DNA from: Cochleicola gelatinilyticus
GTDB taxonomy: Bacteria > Bacteroidota > Bacteroidia > Flavobacteriales > Flavobacteriaceae
DNA length: 64,000 nucleotides
Assembly: GCF_001637325.1 (NCBI RefSeq)
Contig: NZ_LRXL01000053.1
Coordinates: 62,001 to 126,000, forward strand
Direction: 5' to 3'
Below, piece after piece: positions 59,470 to 64,000 of the stretch. The position numbers and the translations under genes are program-made. Every line of letters begins with the position of its first letter. The first letter of the stretch is position 1. Below the pieces are notes generated by a model that did no database searches, was not told the origin of the DNA, and saw nothing but the letters and a program-made list of their open reading frames with translations.

Positions 59470-62400
59470 ATGGGATTTTTAGACAGCGTATTAAAAGTTT
59501 TTGTAGGAGATAAATCGAAGAAGGATATTAGCGATATACAACCCTTTGTTGATAAAATAAAAAAACACGAAGCCGCAATGGAACAACTTTCATTAGACGG
59601 TTTGCGGGGAAAATCGGACGAGTTTCGTGCTCAGATTAAAGAAGACCAAAAAGAGATCCAGACACAAATAGATGCTTTGGAAAAGGAAGCCGAAGCAATG
59701 GAAGATATCGACAAAAAGGAAGATATCTACAATGAGATCGATACCTTAAAAGAAACCCGTTACGACATTGAAAAATTAACCCTCGATACTATTCTTCCCG
59801 AAGCTTTTGCAGTTGTAAAAGAAACTGCAAAACGCTTTAAAAACAATAAAACTCTTACCGTTACCGCCACACCTTTCGACCGAGAACTTTCTGGAGAAAA
59901 AGAGTATGTAACCTTAGAAGGGGATCAAGCTATCTGGAAAAACTCGTGGGATGCAGCCGGAAAAGAAGTAACCTGGGATATGGTTCATTACGATGTACAG
60001 CTTATTGGTGGTGTTGCTTTACACCAAGGAAAAGCTGCAGAAATGCACACAGGGGAAGGAAAAACATTAGTAGCTACCTTACCAGTATATCTAAATGCGC
60101 TTGCAGGAAACGGTGTGCATCTTGTAACCGTTAACGACTACCTTGCAAAACGTGATAGTGCGTGGATGGCACCAATCTTCGAATTTCATGGAATGACTGT
60201 AGATTGTATTGATTACCACAGACCCAATTCACCAGAGCGAAGAAAGGCATACAATTCAGATATTACATATGGTACGAACAACGAATTTGGATTCGACTAC
60301 CTAAGAGATAATATGGCGCACGCTCCGCAGGATCTAGTACAACGCCCGCATCATTATGCTATTGTCGATGAGGTCGATTCGGTTTTAATTGATGATGCTC
60401 GTACTCCATTAATTATTTCTGGACAAGTTCCTGAAGGAGACCGACACGAATTCAATGAACTAAAACCAAAAATCCAAGATATTGTTGAAGTTCAACGTAA
60501 ATATCTTACGGGAGTTCTTGCAGATGCTAAAAAATTAATTGCTGAAGGAGATGTAAAAGAAGGTGGTTTTCAACTTTTAAGAGTCTATCGAGGATTACCC
60601 AAGAATAAAGCCCTCATTAAATTTCTTTCAGAAGAAGGTGTAAAGCAAATACTTCAGAAGACCGAAAATACGTACATGGCAGATAACAATCGGGAAATGC
60701 CGAAAGTAGATGCCGAACTTTATTTCGTGATCGATGAAAAGAACAATCAGATAGAATTAACCGATAAAGGAGTTAATTTCCTTTCAGGAGAAGACGATCC
60801 TGATTTCTTCGTGATGCCCGAGATCGGATTGGAAATTGCTAAAATTGAAGCAAAAGAACTTCCTTCAGAAGAAGAAGCCGAATTAAAAGAAGAACTCTTC
60901 CGTGATTTCGGTATTAAGAGTGAACGAATTCACACGATGAACCAATTACTAAAAGCTTTTACGCTATTTGTAAAAGATACGCAGTATGTGGTCATGGAAA
61001 ACAAAGTAATGATCGTCGATGAGCAAACAGGACGTATCATGGATGGTCGTCGTTACAGTGACGGTCTCCACCAAGCGATTGAAGCTAAAGAAAATGTAAA
61101 GATCGAAGCGATGACCCAAACTTTCGCTACGGTAACGCTTCAAAACTACTTTAGAATGTACCGTAAACTTGCCGGGATGACAGGTACTGCGGTAACAGAA
61201 GCAGGTGAACTTTGGGAGATCTATAAATTAGATGTAGTTGAAATTCCAACCAACCGACCAATCGCACGTTTCGACAGAGAAGATAAAATTTACAAGACCA
61301 AGCGTGAAAAATACAATGCAGTAATCGACGAAGTGACCGACCTTTCAAGAGCGGGACGCCCAGTATTAATTGGAACCACTTCCGTAGAAATTTCAGAAAT
61401 ATTAAGTCGTACCCTCAGCATGCGAAATGTTCCGCATAATGTATTAAACGCAAAATTGCATAAAAGGGAAGCAGATATTGTTGCAGAAGCCGGAAATGCT
61501 GGAGTGGTAACTATTGCTACAAACATGGCAGGGCGTGGTACCGATATTAAATTAAGTGACGAAGTAAAGAAAGCCGGTGGACTTGCTATTATTGGTACCG
61601 AACGTCACGATTCACGACGTGTTGATAGACAGCTAAGAGGTCGTAGTGGACGTCAAGGAGACCCAGGAAGTTCACAGTTCTACGTTTCTTTGGAAGATAA
61701 TTTAATGCGTCTCTTCGGAAGCGAACGAATTGCTAAGATGATGGATAGAATGGGATTAAAAGAAGGCGAAGTAATTCAGCATTCTATGATCTCAAAATCG
61801 ATTGAAAGAGCACAGAAAAAAGTTGAAGAAAATAACTTTGGGGTTCGTAAACGATTACTAGAATACGATGATGTAATGAACGCTCAGCGTGAAGTGGTGT
61901 ACAAACGTCGTCACCATGCATTATTTGGAGAGCGATTGCGTGTAGATATCGCAAACATGATTTATGATACTTCCGAAGTTATCGCAGAATCTAACAAACT
62001 AGCCCAAGATTATAAAAATTTCGAGTTTGAATTAATTCGTTATTTCTCTATGAGCTCACCTATTTCTTCTGAAGAATTCGAGAAAATGGATACTCAGAAA
62101 ATCGCAGGTGTGGTATATAAAGCTGCATATCAGCACTATCAAGATAAGATGACTCGCAATGCAGAGATGGCATTTCCTGTTATCGAAAATGTATACGAGA
62201 CTCAGAAAGAAAAGTACAAGCGAATTCTAGTTCCTTTTACCGACGGTGTAAAAACACTAAATGTGGCAACCGATCTTGAAAAAGCTTACGAAACCAAAGG
62301 GAAGCAGTTAATTCAAGATTTCGAAAAAAACATTACGTTAGCAATCATTGATGATGCGTGGAAAACACACCTTCGTAAAATGGATGAGTTAAAACAATCG

Positions 62401-62829
62401 GTTCAGCTTGCGGTTCACGAACAAAAAGATCCGTTGCTTATTTACAAGTTTGAAGCTTTCGAATTGTTTAAAGCCATGATCGAAAAGGTAAATAAAGATG
62501 TGATCTCCTTCCTGTTTAAAGGAGAGCTCCCACAGGAGAATCAGCAGCAAATTCAAGAAGCGCGTGAAGTTCGTAACAAAGAGAAACTTAACGAACAAAA
62601 GGAAGAAATTCCTAATATGGATGAACGTGCTGCGCAATCTAGAGCCGCAGGAAATACACAATCTCAACGACAACAAGTAACAGAGACGATTGTTCGCGAA
62701 CAACCTAAAATTGGACGTAACGACAGAGTTACTATTAAAAATGTTATGAGCGGTGAGAGTAAAGAAGTTAAATACAAACAGGCAATCCCTTTACTTCAAA
62801 AAGGAGAATGGGTGCTAGTTAATGAATAA
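59470..62829 (+). CDS. secA: Preprotein translocase ATPase SecA
   Basis: A 1119-residue motor ATPase, longer than E. coli SecA (901). It begins with a helix-rich stretch (MGFLDSVLKVFVGDKSKKDI). The DEAD motor has the nucleotide loop MHTGEGKTLVATLP (about 192-205) and the DEVD box in AIVDEVDSVLIDDARTPLIISG (about 297-318). The second motor domain has TNMAGRGTDIKL, GTERHDSRRVDRQLRGRSGRQGDPG and the helical scaffold/wing regions. The C-terminus (GEWVLVNE) lacks the cysteine-rich zinc tail of the E. coli protein. Extra length is partly an insertion in the first motor half (about 330-450). It drives Sec-dependent export. Confidence 0.97.
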   Translation: MGFLDSVLKVFVGDKSKKDISDIQPFVDKIKKHEAAMEQLSLDGLRGKSDEFRAQIKEDQKEIQTQIDALEKEAEAMEDIDKKEDIYNEIDTLKETRYDIEKLTLDTILPEAFAVVKETAKRFKNNKTLTVTATPFDRELSGEKEYVTLEGDQAIWKNSWDAAGKEVTWDMVHYDVQLIGGVALHQGKAAEMHTGEGKTLVATLPVYLNALAGNGVHLVTVNDYLAKRDSAWMAPIFEFHGMTVDCIDYHRPNSPERRKAYNSDITYGTNNEFGFDYLRDNMAHAPQDLVQRPHHYAIVDEVDSVLIDDARTPLIISGQVPEGDRHEFNELKPKIQDIVEVQRKYLTGVLADAKKLIAEGDVKEGGFQLLRVYRGLPKNKALIKFLSEEGVKQILQKTENTYMADNNREMPKVDAELYFVIDEKNNQIELTDKGVNFLSGEDDPDFFVMPEIGLEIAKIEAKELPSEEEAELKEELFRDFGIKSERIHTMNQLLKAFTLFVKDTQYVVMENKVMIVDEQTGRIMDGRRYSDGLHQAIEAKENVKIEAMTQTFATVTLQNYFRMYRKLAGMTGTAVTEAGELWEIYKLDVVEIPTNRPIARFDREDKIYKTKREKYNAVIDEVTDLSRAGRPVLIGTTSVEISEILSRTLSMRNVPHNVLNAKLHKREADIVAEAGNAGVVTIATNMAGRGTDIKLSDEVKKAGGLAIIGTERHDSRRVDRQLRGRSGRQGDPGSSQFYVSLEDNLMRLFGSERIAKMMDRMGLKEGEVIQHSMISKSIERAQKKVEENNFGVRKRLLEYDDVMNAQREVVYKRRHHALFGERLRVDIANMIYDTSEVIAESNKLAQDYKNFEFELIRYFSMSSPISSEEFEKMDTQKIAGVVYKAAYQHYQDKMTRNAEMAFPVIENVYETQKEKYKRILVPFTDGVKTLNVATDLEKAYETKGKQLIQDFEKNITLAIIDDAWKTHLRKMDELKQSVQLAVHEQKDPLLIYKFEAFELFKAMIEKVNKDVISFLFKGELPQENQQQIQEAREVRNKEKLNEQKEEIPNMDERAAQSRAAGNTQSQRQQVTETIVREQPKIGRNDRVTIKNVMSGESKEVKYKQAIPLLQKGEWVLVNE

Positions 62830-62849
62830 AATCAAATCAAATAACCCGC

Positions 62850-62881
62850 ATCCCGAAGCATTTTGTTTCGGGATTTTTTTT
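62850..62881 (+). terminator. Rho-independent terminator of secA
   Basis: An 8-bp stem ATCCCGAA / TTCGGGAT closes an octanucleotide-type loop and runs into a stretch of T residues. It lies 20 bp past the secA stop. A TTG at 62880 that opens a longer DUF4199 frame lies inside this terminator. Confidence 0.9.
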
Positions 62882-62918
62882 GGTATCTTATAAAGAATTT
62901 TACAAACTAGAAGTAAAC

Positions 62919-63395
62919 ATGAAACACATCAAGATAGAATTTAAATGGGCGATTATTTTTACCATTGCCATGTTGTTATGGATGCTCTTTGAAAAAACTT
63001 TAGGATGGCACGATGAAAAAATTGCCGACCATTATTGGTTAACACTCCTCTTCTTCCCTATTGGGATATTCATGACAGTTCTTGTGATGCGTGAAAAGAG
63101 AAGAAGAATGTACCGCGGAAAATTAACTTGGATGCAAGGATTTTTAACAGGACTCAAAATGTCGGTCTTTGTCGCATTATTATCACCATTGGCGCAATAC
63201 ATCACACATAATTACATCACCCCCGAATACTTTAATAACGTAATCGATTATTCTGTCACAAACGATTTAATGACCATGAAAAAAGCTAATGAAGTATTCA
63301 ACTTTAACAGCTATATGCTTCAGTCGTTTTTCGGTGCCTTGATAGGCGGAATAATAACTTCAGCTATTGTAGCTATATTTATGAGAAGAAAGTAA
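62919..63395 (+). CDS. DUF4199 integral membrane protein
   Basis: From ATG 62919 the protein has 158 residues (MKHIKIEFKWAIIFTIAMLLW). Four hydrophobic segments at about residues 8-22, 38-57, 74-96 and 132-153 are joined by a central charged loop (REKRRRMYRGKLTWMQGF). This matches the DUF4199 family of Bacteroidota, which has no known function. A frame starting at the TTG at 62880 is rejected because that codon lies inside the secA terminator. Confidence 0.85.
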   Translation: MKHIKIEFKWAIIFTIAMLLWMLFEKTLGWHDEKIADHYWLTLLFFPIGIFMTVLVMREKRRRMYRGKLTWMQGFLTGLKMSVFVALLSPLAQYITHNYITPEYFNNVIDYSVTNDLMTMKKANEVFNFNSYMLQSFFGALIGGIITSAIVAIFMRRK

Positions 63396-63498
63396 CACGT
63401 TATTTAAATTCCGTAGGAAATTATTGTAAGAATATCTAGTTCATTTCTTTACATTCGGTATTTAAATAAATTTTCATGTCCCTCTCGTAATTTTACCG

Positions 63499-63520
63499 TT
63501 AACCGTTCATTAACCGAAGT
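63499..63520 (+). repeat. Two TTAACCG direct repeats with 11-bp period
   Basis: TTAACCG at 63499-63505 and again at 63510-63516, followed by AAGT. The period is one helical turn and the second copy ends 17 bp before a TACATTTG promoter box, so the pair may be a regulator site. An identical TTAACCGAAGT is found near 20763-20773. Confidence 0.35.
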
Positions 63521-63536
63521 GAACCCTCTATTTCTA

Positions 63537-63544
63537 TACATTTG
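63537..63544 (+). promoter_or_regulatory. -7 element of the last gene's promoter
   Basis: TACATTTG is an exact TAnnTTTG, 38 bp upstream of the ATG at 63583. No TTG at the standard -33 distance, which would fit an activator-dependent promoter. Confidence 0.45.
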
Positions 63545-63582
63545 ATTTTTAAAGTTAGTAATTAACATAAAATCAAAGTAAT

Positions 63583-64000
63583 ATGAAATCAATTTTTACT
63601 ACAATGCTGTTTTTTTGCTGTGTATCTTTTGCCATAGCTCAAGACTGTGAAACTGCTGCTACACTACCCTATTATGAGGATTTTAATACGGGTACTCCAC
63701 AATGTTGGAGTTATGAAAACACCGATGCTACAGCGCCAGTTTGGGCATATACTAGCGGGGTAGACATTACAGGCGACGGTAATAATGACCCTATCTTAGT
63801 ATTATTCCCTCCCAACGTATCGGCTCAAGAAAAAGACGATTGGGCTTTTTCTAAGAAAATTGAACTCACAGCAGGCACTTCCTATACGATAGAGGCAGTT
63901 TATAATTCCTTAAACTTAGGTAATGCAACTGCTTCCGAAAATTTCGAGTTGGCAATTTTGAACGATCAAAGTTCTACAGCCTCATTTCTAGAAGTGCTTG
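63583..64000 (+). CDS. Secreted choice-of-anchor / cleaved-adhesin-like protein, truncated by window end
   Basis: The frame is open from ATG 63583 to the window end, giving 139 residues with no stop. It begins with a signal peptide (MKSIFTTMLFFCCVSFAIAQ). The mature sequence reads DCETAATLPYYEDFNTGTPQCW, then VWAYTSGVDITGDGN, and DDWAFSKKIELTAGTSYTIEAVYN. This is the MAM-like/jelly-roll beta-sandwich that opens many large extracellular proteins of flavobacteria (choice-of-anchor J type). Such proteins often end with a type IX secretion sorting domain, which would be outside this window. An adhesive or enzymatic function cannot be decided from this end. Confidence 0.75.
   Translation, partial: MKSIFTTMLFFCCVSFAIAQDCETAATLPYYEDFNTGTPQCWSYENTDATAPVWAYTSGVDITGDGNNDPILVLFPPNVSAQEKDDWAFSKKIELTAGTSYTIEAVYNSLNLGNATASENFELAILNDQSSTASFLEVL

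Overview
The window looks like chromosomal DNA from a marine-type member of the Flavobacteriaceae (Bacteroidota). The evidence is low GC, the Bacteroidota promoter signature (TTG, 18-19 nt, TAnnTTTG) in front of several genes, few purine-rich ribosome binding sites, and clade-typical families: DUF3276/PUR, a PorV/PorQ-like outer-membrane protein, Lnb/DUF4105, DUF2795, a long SecA and a duplicated-spondin lipoprotein. I see no rRNA, tRNA, CRISPR array, phage gene, transposase or integrase.

1-24 kb is mostly housekeeping and envelope biology on both strands. It holds the tail of an exporter-type ABC protein, a secreted M14 peptidase, several lipoproteins, a SulP anion transporter, an MFS transporter, a cyclophilin-FKBP fusion, a RecQ helicase that lacks the zinc-binding cysteines, kdsD-tatC-(AhpD-like)-lptB, a zinc alcohol dehydrogenase, pssA, a PorV/PorQ-like protein and an Lnb-type lipoprotein N-acyltransferase. 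An approximately 120-bp structured extragenic element follows lptB. A perfect 7-bp tandem repeat lies between two convergent genes.

24.2-53.9 kb is one co-directional polysaccharide locus of 26 genes on the minus strand, read from wza (53808) to a polyprenyl glycosylphosphotransferase (24166). Most junctions are 1-8 nt overlaps or very short gaps. The only strong promoter I can find is TTG-N18-TATATTTG just upstream of wza. The locus combines Wza/Wzc export parts, an ABC-2 exporter (Wzm/Wzt with a C-terminal sugar-binding domain), an O-antigen ligase/polymerase-like protein, about a dozen glycosyltransferases (one exostosin-like), a NeuC-NeuB-NeuA nonulosonic (sialic-type) acid pathway, a pyruvyl transferase, two hexapeptide-repeat acetyltransferases and three sulfotransferases. 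A fourth sulfotransferase lies nearby at 57.4 kb. The inferred product is a highly anionic surface glycan: sulfated, probably pyruvylated and carrying a nonulosonic acid.

53.9-64 kb returns to core genes: an ABC-F protein, a methyltransferase, a LolD-like ATPase, the fourth sulfotransferase, a PduO-type cobalamin adenosyltransferase, DUF2795 behind a consensus promoter, SecA with a clear terminator, a DUF4199 membrane protein, and the start of a secreted protein cut by the window end.

Several apparent open frames begin at TTG codons inside promoter or terminator signals. For kdsD, tatC, wza, neuB, the PorV-like gene and the DUF4199 gene I chose downstream starts and give the reason in each entry.
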